From contig JAUYSD010000198.1 of NCBI GenBank assembly GCA_030696505.1, positions 1 to 36,092 on the forward strand: 36,092 nt of DNA. The letters run 5' to 3'. This document shows, piece by piece, positions 1 through 9,926 of this stretch. How positions within the stretch are numbered: position 1 is the stretch's first letter; each line of letters begins with the position of its first letter. The notes beneath the pieces are model-generated. The model did not search any database and was not told where the DNA came from. It saw only the letters and a program-made list of their open reading frames with translations. This DNA comes from Sulfuritalea sp. (GTDB lineage: Bacteria > Pseudomonadota > Gammaproteobacteria > Burkholderiales > Rhodocyclaceae). The position numbers and the translations under genes were made by a program.

Positions 1-90
1 GCCGCCACCAACGAATTTGCGGCGCGCCGCATGAACCAGAGCGTGCAGCGCGCGCTCTCCGGCCGGAATGTTGATCAGATATCCCTATGA
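1..90 (+). CDS. hscA: C-terminal end of HscA (Fe-S cluster chaperone), truncated by window start
   Basis: Frame 1 reads AATNEFAARRMNQSVQRALSGRNVDQISL*, like the HscA C-terminus; stop overlaps the fdx start (ATGA). Confidence 0.75.
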   Translation, partial: AATNEFAARRMNQSVQRALSGRNVDQISL

Positions 91-434
91 CGCAGATAAT
101 TGTTCTTCCCCATGTCGAGTTGTGTCCTGATGGTGCGGTGATCGAGGCCGCGCCGGGGACGTCAGTCTGCGATGCGCTGCTTGGTAACGATATCGAGATC
201 GAACATGCCTGCGAGAAGTCCTGTGCCTGCACCACCTGCCATGTCGTGGTGCGCGAAGGTTTCGAATCGCTCGCCGAGGCCGAGGACATCGAGGAGGATC
301 TGCTCGACAAGGCCTGGGGTCTGGAACCCAACTCGCGGCTTTCCTGTCAGGCGCTGGTCGGCAAGGTACCCTTGGTGATAGAAATCCCGAAATACACCAT
401 CAACATGGTCAAGGAAGGGCATTCCAAGAAATGA
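87..434 (+). CDS. fdx: ISC-type [2Fe-2S] ferredoxin
   Basis: 115 aa with CEKSCACTTCHV and LSCQA cysteine pattern; follows hscA and precedes iscX. Confidence 0.93.
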   Translation: MTQIIVLPHVELCPDGAVIEAAPGTSVCDALLGNDIEIEHACEKSCACTTCHVVVREGFESLAEAEDIEEDLLDKAWGLEPNSRLSCQALVGKVPLVIEIPKYTINMVKEGHSKK

Positions 435-625
435 AGTGGACCGACAGCCTCGACGTTGCCATTGCCCTTGTAGAAGCCCACCCGGAAGTCGATCCGACGC
501 GCATCAATTTTGTCGATCTGATGCGCTGGGTCATGGCGCTGCCCGGTTTCGAGGAAAACGAGACCCACTGCGGCGAAAAGAAGCTCGAAGCAATCCAGCA
601 GGCGTGGATCGACGAAGTCGAATGA
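431..625 (+). CDS. iscX: IscX/YfhJ family Fe-S cluster assembly protein
   Basis: 64 aa MKWTDSLDVAIALVEAHPEVDPTRINFVDLMRWV...; canonical position after fdx. Confidence 0.93.
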   Translation: MKWTDSLDVAIALVEAHPEVDPTRINFVDLMRWVMALPGFEENETHCGEKKLEAIQQAWIDEVE

Positions 626-637
626 GGTGTTTGCTTC

Positions 638-1411
638 ATGCTGGTCGATACCCATTGTCATCTCGATGCAGCCGAGTTCGATGCCGACCGCATCGCGGTG
701 GCGGCAGCGGCGATACAGGCCGGTGTCGGGCTGATCGTGGTGCCGGCGGTGGAGCGGGCCAATTTCGGTGCGGTGGCTTCGGTCTGTCGTGAGCATGCCG
801 GCTGCGGTGCGGCCTATGGCATTCATCCCATGTATGTGCAGCGGGCCCGCGAAGTCGATCTCGACGTCCTGCGCGAAACGGTTTTGCGCGAGCATCCCCT
901 GGCGGTCGGCGAAATCGGCCTCGATCGTTTCGTCGAGCCGCGCGACGATGCGCAGCAGGAGTTCTACTTCAATGCACAACTGAGGATTGCGCGCGACGCC
1001 AGCCTGCCGGTGCTGTTGCATGTGCGTCGCGCGATCGACCCGATACTCAAGCAATTGCGGCTTTGCCCGGTGATCGGCGGTATCGCGCATGCCTTCAACG
1101 GCAGTCGGCAACAGGCCGACGAATTCATCAAGCTGGGCTTCAAGCTGGGCTTCGGCGGCGCGATGACCTTCCCTCGCGCCAGCCGTATCCGGGAACTCGC
1201 CGCCACCTTGCCGCTCGATGCCATCGTCCTCGAAACCGACGCGCCGGACATTCCGCCGGAGTGGAAGGCCGGTGCCCGCAATACGCCGGATCAACTGCCG
1301 CGCATCGCGCAAACCCTGGCCAGCCTGCGCGGCATCGCCGTGGAGGAAGTGGCCGCGGCGACCACGGCCAATGCTGTCGCGGTGCTTCCCGGTCTGGCGC
1401 GGATACATTAG
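638..1411 (+). CDS. TatD family metal-dependent hydrolase
   Basis: MLVDTHCHLD start, GEIGLDRF, ETDAPDIPP motifs. Confidence 0.92.
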   Translation: MLVDTHCHLDAAEFDADRIAVAAAAIQAGVGLIVVPAVERANFGAVASVCREHAGCGAAYGIHPMYVQRAREVDLDVLRETVLREHPLAVGEIGLDRFVEPRDDAQQEFYFNAQLRIARDASLPVLLHVRRAIDPILKQLRLCPVIGGIAHAFNGSRQQADEFIKLGFKLGFGGAMTFPRASRIRELAATLPLDAIVLETDAPDIPPEWKAGARNTPDQLPRIAQTLASLRGIAVEEVAAATTANAVAVLPGLARIH

Positions 1412-1456
1412 ACTATTTCCTTTACCCCTAAACCAACGCAAAAACAGGAGCGACCC

Positions 1457-1960
1457 ATGAGTACAACCATAACCCTGCGCGGCACCCCGGTCCGAGTCGA
1501 AGGCGATCTTCCCGCCGCCGGCGCGAAGGCGCCCGACTTCAAACTCACCAGCGCCACGCTGGCAGACGTTTCACTCAAGGACTTTGCCGGCAAGCGCAAG
1601 GTCCTGAACATTTTCCCGAGCATCGACACGCCGACCTGCGCCACCTCGACGCGCAAGTTCAACGAGGCCGCGAGCGAGCTGGCCAACACCGTCGTACTCT
1701 GCGTTTCCGGAGATCTGCCCTTTGCCGCCAAGCGTTTTTGCGAACTGGAAGGCCTGAAGAACGTCGCTCACTTGTCGACTTTCCGCCATCCTGAATTCCT
1801 CAAGCAATGGGGAGTGGGCTTTGCCGAAGGTCCGATGGTCGGCCTCACGGTTCGTGCCGTGGTAGTGCTGGACGAGAACGACAAGGTGATCCACGCCCAG
1901 ATGGTGCCGGAGATCGCCCAGGAGCCGAACTACGCGGATGCGCTGAAGGCGCTGAGCTAG
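1457..1960 (+). CDS. tpx: Thiol peroxidase (atypical 2-Cys peroxiredoxin)
   Basis: 167 aa with [17 protein letters not shown] peroxidatic motif and second Cys in RFCELEG. Confidence 0.95.
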   Translation: MSTTITLRGTPVRVEGDLPAAGAKAPDFKLTSATLADVSLKDFAGKRKVLNIFPSIDTPTCATSTRKFNEAASELANTVVLCVSGDLPFAAKRFCELEGLKNVAHLSTFRHPEFLKQWGVGFAEGPMVGLTVRAVVVLDENDKVIHAQMVPEIAQEPNYADALKALS

Positions 1961-1969
1961 GCCGGGATC

Positions 1970-1994
1970 GGCGTATCGCCAGCGCCAACTCTTG
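1970..1994 (+). repeat. Dispersed 25-bp repeat copy A (tpx/typA gap)
   Basis: GGCGTATCGCCAGCGCCAACTCTTG. Confidence 0.8.
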
Positions 1995-2000
1995 AATAGA

Positions 2001-2026
2001 AAACGGGAGCCGCGGCTCCCGTTTTT

Positions 2027-2028
<2 letters not shown>
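2001..2028. terminator. Rho-independent terminator between convergent tpx and typA
   Basis: ACGGGAGCCGCGGCTCCCGT perfect palindrome flanked by A-run and T7 (AAAACGGGAGCCGCGGCTCCCGTTTTTTT). Confidence 0.9.
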
Positions 2029-3841
<1,813 letters not shown>

Positions 3842-3932
3842 AGGGGCGTATTGGCGTTGTTGCGATGCGGAAAAGCCGAATATTTTACCACGCCCACGCT
3901 CTTGTTCCGATTGAATTTTCAGGGGATTTTTT

Positions 3933-4670
3933 ATGCTCGGCATCATAGGCGGCAGCGGCTTGACCCAGCTGGCGAATCTGGACGTATCGCACCGCGAGAT
4001 AGTGCGCACGCCTTATGGCGAGCCCTCCGGCCCGCTGACCTTCGGCCGCGTCGGCTGCCAGGACGTGGTATTTCTCGCGCGCCACGGTTACGGGCATACC
4101 ATCCCGCCGCACTTGGTGAATTACCGCGCCAACATGCATGCCCTGGAGGCGTCCGGCGTGACGCAGGTCGTTTCGGTGGCATCGGTGGGCAGCATACGCA
4201 GCGATTTCGGCCCCGGCTCCCTGGTGGTGCCGCATCAGATCATCGACTACACCTGGGGCCGCGAGATGACCTTTCAGTCAGGCAACGACGGCCCGGTGGT
4301 GCATGTCGACTTCACCGAGCCCTACGATGCGGCGGTGCGCAAGCTGTTGCTCGACGTGGCGCTGCGGGTCGGCGAAAAAATATTCGACAGTGCGGTGTAT
4401 GCGACGACCCAGGGGCCGCGGCTGGAAACCGCGGCGGAAATCGATCGCTTGGAGCGTGACGGTGCCGACATCGTGGGCATGACCGGCATGCCGGAAGCCG
4501 GGCTGGCGCGCGAACTGGACATGCCCTACGCGGCGCTGTGCGTGGTATCCAACTGGGCGGCCGGACGCGCGGATTCCGCACACGGCATCAAGTTCGACAG
4601 CCTCGAAGCCGTGCTGCATCTGGCCATGGCGCGGGTGCGCCGGATCATCGAGGGGATTTGCGAGGCATGA
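3933..4670 (+). CDS. MTAP/PNP-family phosphorylase, probably S-methyl-5'-thioinosine phosphorylase
   Basis: [61 protein letters not shown]. Confidence 0.85.
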   Translation: MLGIIGGSGLTQLANLDVSHREIVRTPYGEPSGPLTFGRVGCQDVVFLARHGYGHTIPPHLVNYRANMHALEASGVTQVVSVASVGSIRSDFGPGSLVVPHQIIDYTWGREMTFQSGNDGPVVHVDFTEPYDAAVRKLLLDVALRVGEKIFDSAVYATTQGPRLETAAEIDRLERDGADIVGMTGMPEAGLARELDMPYAALCVVSNWAAGRADSAHGIKFDSLEAVLHLAMARVRRIIEGICEA

Positions 4671-5194
4671 TTCGAGAAGTCCTGCGCATGGGCGATCCGC
4701 GCCTGCTGCGCGTGGCGCAGCCGGTAACGGACTTCGCTGCTGCGGAGCTTCACGAGTTGCTGCAGGATATGCGCGACACCATGGCGCATCTTGACGGCGC
4801 CGGGCTTGCCGCGCCGCAGATCGGCGTCGATCTGCGCGTGGTGATTTTCGGCGGCATGGCAAATCCCCGCTATCCGGATGCGCCGGCCGTTCCCGATACG
4901 GTGCTGATCAACCCGCAGCTCGATCCGCTTTCCGACGAAGAGGAGGGGGGCTGGGAAGGCTGCCTCTCGGTTCCCGGCCTGCGCGGCTGGGTGCCGCGCT
5001 GGAGCAAGCTGCGCTACGCCGGCTTTGATGAGGCCGGCCGGCATTTCGAACGCACGGTGGATGGTTTCCATGCGCGCGTCGTGCAGCACGAATGCGACCA
5101 TCTGGATGGCATTTTATACCCGATGCGGGTGCGCGACTTCCGCCGCTTTGGCTTTACCGACGTGCTGAACCTTCCCGGCGTCGTCGAGGACTAG
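4667..5194 (+). CDS. def: Peptide deformylase
   Basis: [28 protein letters not shown] motifs; ATG at 4667 overlaps previous stop. Confidence 0.95.
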   Translation: MIREVLRMGDPRLLRVAQPVTDFAAAELHELLQDMRDTMAHLDGAGLAAPQIGVDLRVVIFGGMANPRYPDAPAVPDTVLINPQLDPLSDEEEGGWEGCLSVPGLRGWVPRWSKLRYAGFDEAGRHFERTVDGFHARVVQHECDHLDGILYPMRVRDFRRFGFTDVLNLPGVVED

Positions 5195-5211
5195 CCCGCT
5201 GCGCTTTGGCT

Positions 5212-5234
5212 GCTGGCGCCGCTGTGGCGCCAGC
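5212..5234. terminator. Hairpin in the convergent def/thioesterase gap
   Basis: GCTGGCGCC-gctgt-GGCGCCAGC, 9-bp perfect stem, no clear T-tract; possible terminator. Confidence 0.45.
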
Positions 5235-5245
5235 GTCAACTCTTG
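5221..5245 (+). repeat. Dispersed 25-bp repeat copy B (def/thioesterase gap)
   Basis: GCTGTGGCGCCAGCGTCAACTCTTG; overlaps the right arm of a hairpin. Confidence 0.7.
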
Positions 5246-5264
5246 CCTGCCGCTCAGGCGGCGA

Positions 5265-5666
5265 TCAACCGGCCTTGGCGCGCTTGGCCTGCAGGCGCTG
5301 TGCAGTCTTCTCGATGCCGACGATGAAGCGGTTGTGTTTGCCGCGGGCCACTTCTTCCACGGCGTCGCGCGCGGTGAAGTCGAAGGAAACGGCGCCGCCG
5401 TTGACTTCGGTCAGCGTCACGGTGATCTCGACCCACATGCCCATCAGCGTGGCGCCGACATGGTCCAGCTCGACGCGGGTGCCGACCGAATCCTTGCCCG
5501 CTTCGATGTTTGCCAGCAGAAGATCGCGGCAGGCCATTTCGATGTCGTAGAGCAGGTTCGGCGTCGAGTAGACGCGGCAGTCGTCGCCCATGAAACTGAT
5601 GGTGCGATCGCGGTCGATTTCGACGCGGCGGGTGGCGGTGAGGCCGGCTTTCAGGGTATCGCTCAT
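5265..5666 (-). CDS. Hot-dog fold thioesterase, fluoroacetyl-CoA thioesterase (FlK)-like
   Basis: 133 aa; YSTPNLLYDIEMACR and VELDHVGATLMG align by eye with the FlK Thr/Glu/His catalytic positions. Confidence 0.75.
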   Translation of the reverse strand: MSDTLKAGLTATRRVEIDRDRTISFMGDDCRVYSTPNLLYDIEMACRDLLLANIEAGKDSVGTRVELDHVGATLMGMWVEITVTLTEVNGGAVSFDFTARDAVEEVARGKHNRFIVGIEKTAQRLQAKRAKAG

Positions 5667-5713
5667 GCTGTGTCACTCCAGTGGTAATTCGTTTGTCGGT
5701 TTTGCCGGTGTGT

Positions 5714-7798
5714 TCAGTTGCGGGTTCTCAGGGCGTCGGCATACAGGCGCGCCTCGACATAGCGCACCAGTGCCTTGGTGCCGCGCGCGCAGTTGCGGAA
5801 GATGCAGACGCCCTGGTCCATCAGGCGCGCCGACATGGCGTCGTACAGTTGCCCGCCATCGACGATGCCGATCACCGGCTTGTCGTTGCGCGCGACCAGC
5901 GGCGGCATCAGATGCACGGTGCTCTTCGGGTCCGTGATGTCGAAGCCGGGGCGCAGCTTGCTCGATTCGAGGGCGCGCACCGAAGGCGCGGTGGGGTCGA
6001 GGCCGACCACGACCGCGTCGATCTCCGGATCCTGCAGGAAGGCCTCGACGATCTGCAGGTGGGCCTCGTCATCCGCACCGGGATTGATGTCGATCGGATT
6101 CCTGACCTCGACCAGCGCGTTGAGTTTCTTCGCCAGCAGGATTTCTTCGAGCTGGGTGACGGTGCCGGCTTGCAGCGCACCCATTTCCATCGCGAAGGTA
6201 TCCGACTCGATGAAGTCGGCCATGCCGACCGCCTCGAAACCCGCGCCGCTGATCGCGCCCAGTCGGTTGCCGCCGATTTTCTTGGAATGCAGCGCGCCGG
6301 CGATGTAGAACAGGTCGTCGAAGCTGTTGAAGTCCTCGGCGACGATGGCGCCCGCCTGCCTCACCACGGATTCGAACAGGATCGGGCCGCCGGCGATCGA
6401 CGCCGTGTGGCCCATCACGCCGCCCATGCCGGGCGCCGTCTTGCCGGATTTGTAAACCACCACCTGCTTGCCCTTGACCACGGCCTTGCGCACCGCCCTG
6501 GCGAAGTCGAGTCCGTCCAGGTCCTTGAAGCCCTCGATGTAGATGCCGATGGTCTCGATTTCGGGCAGCTCGGCAAAATAGCTGAGCATGTCGCCGTGGG
6601 TCAGGTCGGTCTGGTTGCCCAGCGCCAGCATGTAGCGCGGGTCGAGCCACGGATTCTGGCTGATGCGGGTGATCATGAAGGCGCCGCTCTGGCTCAGCAT
6701 CACCGAGTTGCGCTCGGCCTTCTTCTGCGGCTTGGGCAGGCGCTCCAGCGGGATGAACCAGGAGTCGTAGGAACCCGGATGCGAGACCACGCCGAGGCAG
6801 TTGGCGCCGAGGAACACCGGGCCGCCGCCCGGCTTGCCGTGGGCGGCATTGATGCGTTCCGCCAGCGCGGCGGCCGGCTCGCGGCTGGCCTTGGTTTCGC
6901 CGAGGCTGCCGGGGATCAGCATGACCGATTCGACCGAGTCGGTCTCGATGATTTCGTCGACCAGTTCATAGACCGCGCTGGCGGCCACGGCGACGATCAG
7001 CAGATCCAGTTTGTGATCGAGTGCCTTGAGGCTTTCGACGCATTTGACGCCGTCGATCTCGGTTTCGCCGGGACGGATGATGCACATGCGTTCCTTGGCG
7101 TAGCCGCTGCCCATCAGGTTCTTCAGGATGATGCGGCCGAAGTTCATATTGGTGGACGAGACCCCGATGATGCCGATCGACTGCGGATGGATCAGCTTTT
7201 CGATCTTCCCGATCGGTCGCGGCAGGCGGACGGCACGAGCGGCACCGAACTCGCATTGCGCCTGGCGCACGATCAGCCGGTCGCCGGCATGCGCCGGATT
7301 CAGTTCCAGGTTGCGCAGCACGAAGGGAGCGTTGGGCTTGCCCGGCGCATAAGTGGCGGCCAGCGCGAGCAGGGCCTCGAAACAGGCCGCGAGTTGCCGC
7401 TCCGGCAGCGGCAGGCCATCGCGCCTGGCGATCGCGGCCAGCCTTTGCCAGGCCAGCGTGCGCTTGAACAGGCCGAGGAAGTCGGCGGCATTCGTCAGCT
7501 CGGTCGCGGCGTAAACCGATGCGCGGTCCTTCCTGAAATTGCCCTCGTCCAGATCGGCATCCTGGCCGCCCATGCCGGCGCTGATGACCATGCCGAATTC
7601 GCGGGTGTTGTTCAGGCTGATGCGCAGATCGACGGCGGATGGCCGCAATTCTGCTGTGGGCTCCGCGGCGAAGGCAATACCCAGGCTGGTGAGCAGGGCA
7701 TTCAGCTCTGTGCTGTCCAGCGTTCCGCGTCCCGCAGCGGCGGCCTGGCGAAAGAGGGTCGCGGCGACGTCGCTCGCGGACTGTGGCGATTGGTGCAT
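5714..7798 (-). CDS. Fused ADP-forming acyl-CoA synthetase-like protein (N-terminal shortened ATP-grasp, then CoA-binding and ligase domains)
   Basis: CoA-binding Rossmann GIIGVSSTNMNFG; phospho-His-type motif VMGHTASIAGG; N-terminal segment EFGMVISAGMGG resembles the C-terminal half of ATP-grasp_5. Confidence 0.8.
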   Translation of the reverse strand: MHQSPQSASDVAATLFRQAAAAGRGTLDSTELNALLTSLGIAFAAEPTAELRPSAVDLRISLNNTREFGMVISAGMGGQDADLDEGNFRKDRASVYAATELTNAADFLGLFKRTLAWQRLAAIARRDGLPLPERQLAACFEALLALAATYAPGKPNAPFVLRNLELNPAHAGDRLIVRQAQCEFGAARAVRLPRPIGKIEKLIHPQSIGIIGVSSTNMNFGRIILKNLMGSGYAKERMCIIRPGETEIDGVKCVESLKALDHKLDLLIVAVAASAVYELVDEIIETDSVESVMLIPGSLGETKASREPAAALAERINAAHGKPGGGPVFLGANCLGVVSHPGSYDSWFIPLERLPKPQKKAERNSVMLSQSGAFMITRISQNPWLDPRYMLALGNQTDLTHGDMLSYFAELPEIETIGIYIEGFKDLDGLDFARAVRKAVVKGKQVVVYKSGKTAPGMGGVMGHTASIAGGPILFESVVRQAGAIVAEDFNSFDDLFYIAGALHSKKIGGNRLGAISGAGFEAVGMADFIESDTFAMEMGALQAGTVTQLEEILLAKKLNALVEVRNPIDINPGADDEAHLQIVEAFLQDPEIDAVVVGLDPTAPSVRALESSKLRPGFDITDPKSTVHLMPPLVARNDKPVIGIVDGGQLYDAMSARLMDQGVCIFRNCARGTKALVRYVEARLYADALRTRN

Positions 7799-7857
7799 GG
7801 CAAGACTCCCCTGGTGCGGCGTGGTCGGCAGGATGATACCGGGGGCTAACTATAACA

Positions 7858-7895
7858 GATACAGAATAATCAATAAAATTAACTAAAAATGTATC
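7858..7895. promoter_or_regulatory. Putative PaaX-type operator upstream of the acyl-CoA synthetase-like gene
   Basis: GATACAGAATAAT...AAAAATGTATCGG: GATACA-N26-TGTATC inverted pair in an AT-rich upstream region; resembles the site at 8999-9037. Confidence 0.5.
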
Positions 7896-7929
7896 GGTTG
7901 AGGTCCAACAATTTTAAGCTTGATCTTAA

Positions 7930-8871
7930 TCAGGGGGCGGTATCGGGCAGCTTGAGGCCGCCGAAGCGCTCGTAGAAATACGGCGCGGCCGGCGGCAGCG
8001 GGCCGTTGGCGGTCTCGCAAACCGAGAGCAGGTGCTGCTGGGCGAGCGGATAGGTCAGGCTGTAGAGGTCGTGGCACAACTGGCGGGCGATGCCGCCGCT
8101 CCAGTTGGCGGGCAGCAACTGTGCCGGCAGCTGCGGATCGTGCAGCAGCGCCCGGCGGAAGTCGTGCATCAGCAGCGTCTGCACCATGAAGCACTGCTCC
8201 GGATCGAGCTTGCCGGCGGCGCGCATGGTACGCAGCACCGGCCTGAAAAGTTCGATGAAGTCGAGGTACCTGGCTGCCAGGGTATCCAGGTTCCAGCACT
8301 CGCGGACCAGTTCCTGCAGCGGCTTGCTGGTCAATGCGCTGATGTTCTGCGCTTTCATGGCCACCACTTTGTCGTGGGCGCCGTTCTCCTGCAGGATATC
8401 CAGCAGCGCTTCAGTGTCGGCCGAAGGATGCGCCAGAATGCCCGATGCCAGCGTGCCGTAGCCGGCCCAGGCCAGATCCTTGCGCAGGGCATCGCGTGGC
8501 GTACCGCCCAGCGATCCGGGAATCAGCACCAGTTGCCACTCTCCGGCCCAGGTGTCCTGCGGCGCGAAGTAGATCCGGCGATAGGCGTGTTCGAAGCGAC
8601 GGCGGCCCGAGGTGGTGAGGCTGTAATAGCTCTTGCGCCCGAGTTGTTCGGATACCAGCCATTTTTCCTGAGACAGCCGATAGACGCTGGTGCGCACCAT
8701 GCGTTCGTTGAGGCCGAGCGGTTGCACCAGGCGGATGAAGCTGCCGAGCCAGACCGTGCCGCCGTGCGGGGCGATGAAGTCGCCGTAGATCGTGATGATC
8801 AGGGAGTTGGCGCGGCTTGGATGCTTGTCCAGGAAATCCTTGATCCACTGGCTGATGTGTCGACTCTTCAC
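7930..8871 (-). CDS. paaX: PaaX-family transcriptional regulator (phenylacetate degradation repressor type)
   Basis: SLIITIYGDFIAPHGGTVWLGSFIRLVQPLGLNERMVRTSVYRLSQEKWLVSEQLGRKSYYSLTTSGRRRFEHAYRRIY is a typical PaaX N-terminal wHTH. Confidence 0.9.
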   Translation of the reverse strand: MKSRHISQWIKDFLDKHPSRANSLIITIYGDFIAPHGGTVWLGSFIRLVQPLGLNERMVRTSVYRLSQEKWLVSEQLGRKSYYSLTTSGRRRFEHAYRRIYFAPQDTWAGEWQLVLIPGSLGGTPRDALRKDLAWAGYGTLASGILAHPSADTEALLDILQENGAHDKVVAMKAQNISALTSKPLQELVRECWNLDTLAARYLDFIELFRPVLRTMRAAGKLDPEQCFMVQTLLMHDFRRALLHDPQLPAQLLPANWSGGIARQLCHDLYSLTYPLAQQHLLSVCETANGPLPPAAPYFYERFGGLKLPDTAP

Positions 8872-8998
8872 ATTTTTTCCATTCGACGTTTGTGTGGGTT
8901 GCGGCTCGATCCGGTGTCCGTGGCAGCGTGTTTTTGCCGGCCGGCCATTGTATTGGATGCGTATGTATCCCGTATGCAGTATAAGGTAATTCTAATGT

Positions 8999-9037
8999 GA
9001 TACAGAATTATTGATTTCATTCCGGCAAAAGTGTATC
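8999..9037. promoter_or_regulatory. Putative PaaX-type operator in the paaX/fdhD divergent region
   Basis: TGATACAGAATTATTGAT...AAAAGTGTATCG: GATACA-N27-TGTATC; extra TGTATC half-site at 8964-8969. Confidence 0.55.
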
Positions 9038-9088
9038 GTATTGCCAGTGGGGGCAAGTTTGCTCCTGCACCACGTGACGGGGCGGGCA

Positions 9089-9904
9089 ATGCAATCAGAG
9101 GCGGGTCCAGGCATCGAGGCACATAACAGCTACGGCGCGCAGCGCTGGGTGGATGGCGCTGCCATGCCTTGCGCGGAAACCGTGGCGGAAGAGGTGCCCG
9201 TGGCGCTGGTCTATAACGGCATCTCGCATGCCGTGATGCTGGCCACGCCAACCGACCTGGAAGACTTTGCGCTGGGCTTCAGCCTCAGCGAATGCATCGT
9301 CGGACGTCCGGGCGAAATTCACGATCTGGAAATCTTCGAGCGATCCAACGGCATCGAAGTGCACATGCAGCTGTCCGCCGAGCGCGCCCATGTGCTCAAG
9401 CAACATCGCCGGACCCTGGCCGGGCGCACCGGCTGCGGCCTGTGCGGCACCGAAAGTCTCGACCAGTTGGCGAAGCGCGCCGCTACGGTTCGCTCCTCGG
9501 CCGTGCTGGGCGCCGGCGCCTTGCCGCGCGCCTTGTCGCGCCTGCAGGAGATGCAGCACCTGTTTCAGCTGACGGGTGCGGTGCATGCCGCCGCCTGGTG
9601 CGACTTCAACGGCGGCGTAGCCCTGGTGCGCGAGGACGTCGGCCGCCACAACGCGCTGGACAAGCTGATCGGCGCCCTGGCGGCGCAGCGCAGGGGCTTC
9701 GATGGCGGCTTCGTACTCATGACCAGTCGCGCCAGTTACGAAATTGTGCAGAAGGCGGCCGCCGTAGGCATTGCCGTGGTCGCGGCGGTTTCAGCCCCTA
9801 CGGGTATGGCGGTCAGGGTGGCGATCGACTCGGGGGTGACGCTGGTCGGCTTTGTCCGCGGCGAACGCCACTGCGTCTATTCGCATCCGGAACGCGTTCA
9901 TTAA
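9089..9904 (+). CDS. fdhD: FdhD-type sulfurtransferase for molybdenum cofactor sulfuration
   Basis: CGLCG motif (TGCGLCGTESL), VREDVGRHNALDKLIG, TSRASYEIVQKAA; start chosen at MQSEAG downstream of the putative operator (ORF opens at 9011). Confidence 0.9.
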   Translation: MQSEAGPGIEAHNSYGAQRWVDGAAMPCAETVAEEVPVALVYNGISHAVMLATPTDLEDFALGFSLSECIVGRPGEIHDLEIFERSNGIEVHMQLSAERAHVLKQHRRTLAGRTGCGLCGTESLDQLAKRAATVRSSAVLGAGALPRALSRLQEMQHLFQLTGAVHAAAWCDFNGGVALVREDVGRHNALDKLIGALAAQRRGFDGGFVLMTSRASYEIVQKAAAVGIAVVAAVSAPTGMAVRVAIDSGVTLVGFVRGERHCVYSHPERVH

Positions 9905-9926
9905 GTCGAGGAAACAGGTGAGCAAA

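Noticed and set aside
3842-4009. N-terminal extension of the typA ORF
   Set aside because: Extension overlaps the start of the divergent phosphorylase; [20 protein letters not shown] is the canonical start.
5681-7849. 722-aa plus-strand ORF opposite the acyl-CoA synthetase-like gene
   Set aside because: The minus-strand ORF has clear domain motifs; the plus-strand translation is low-information GC artefact.
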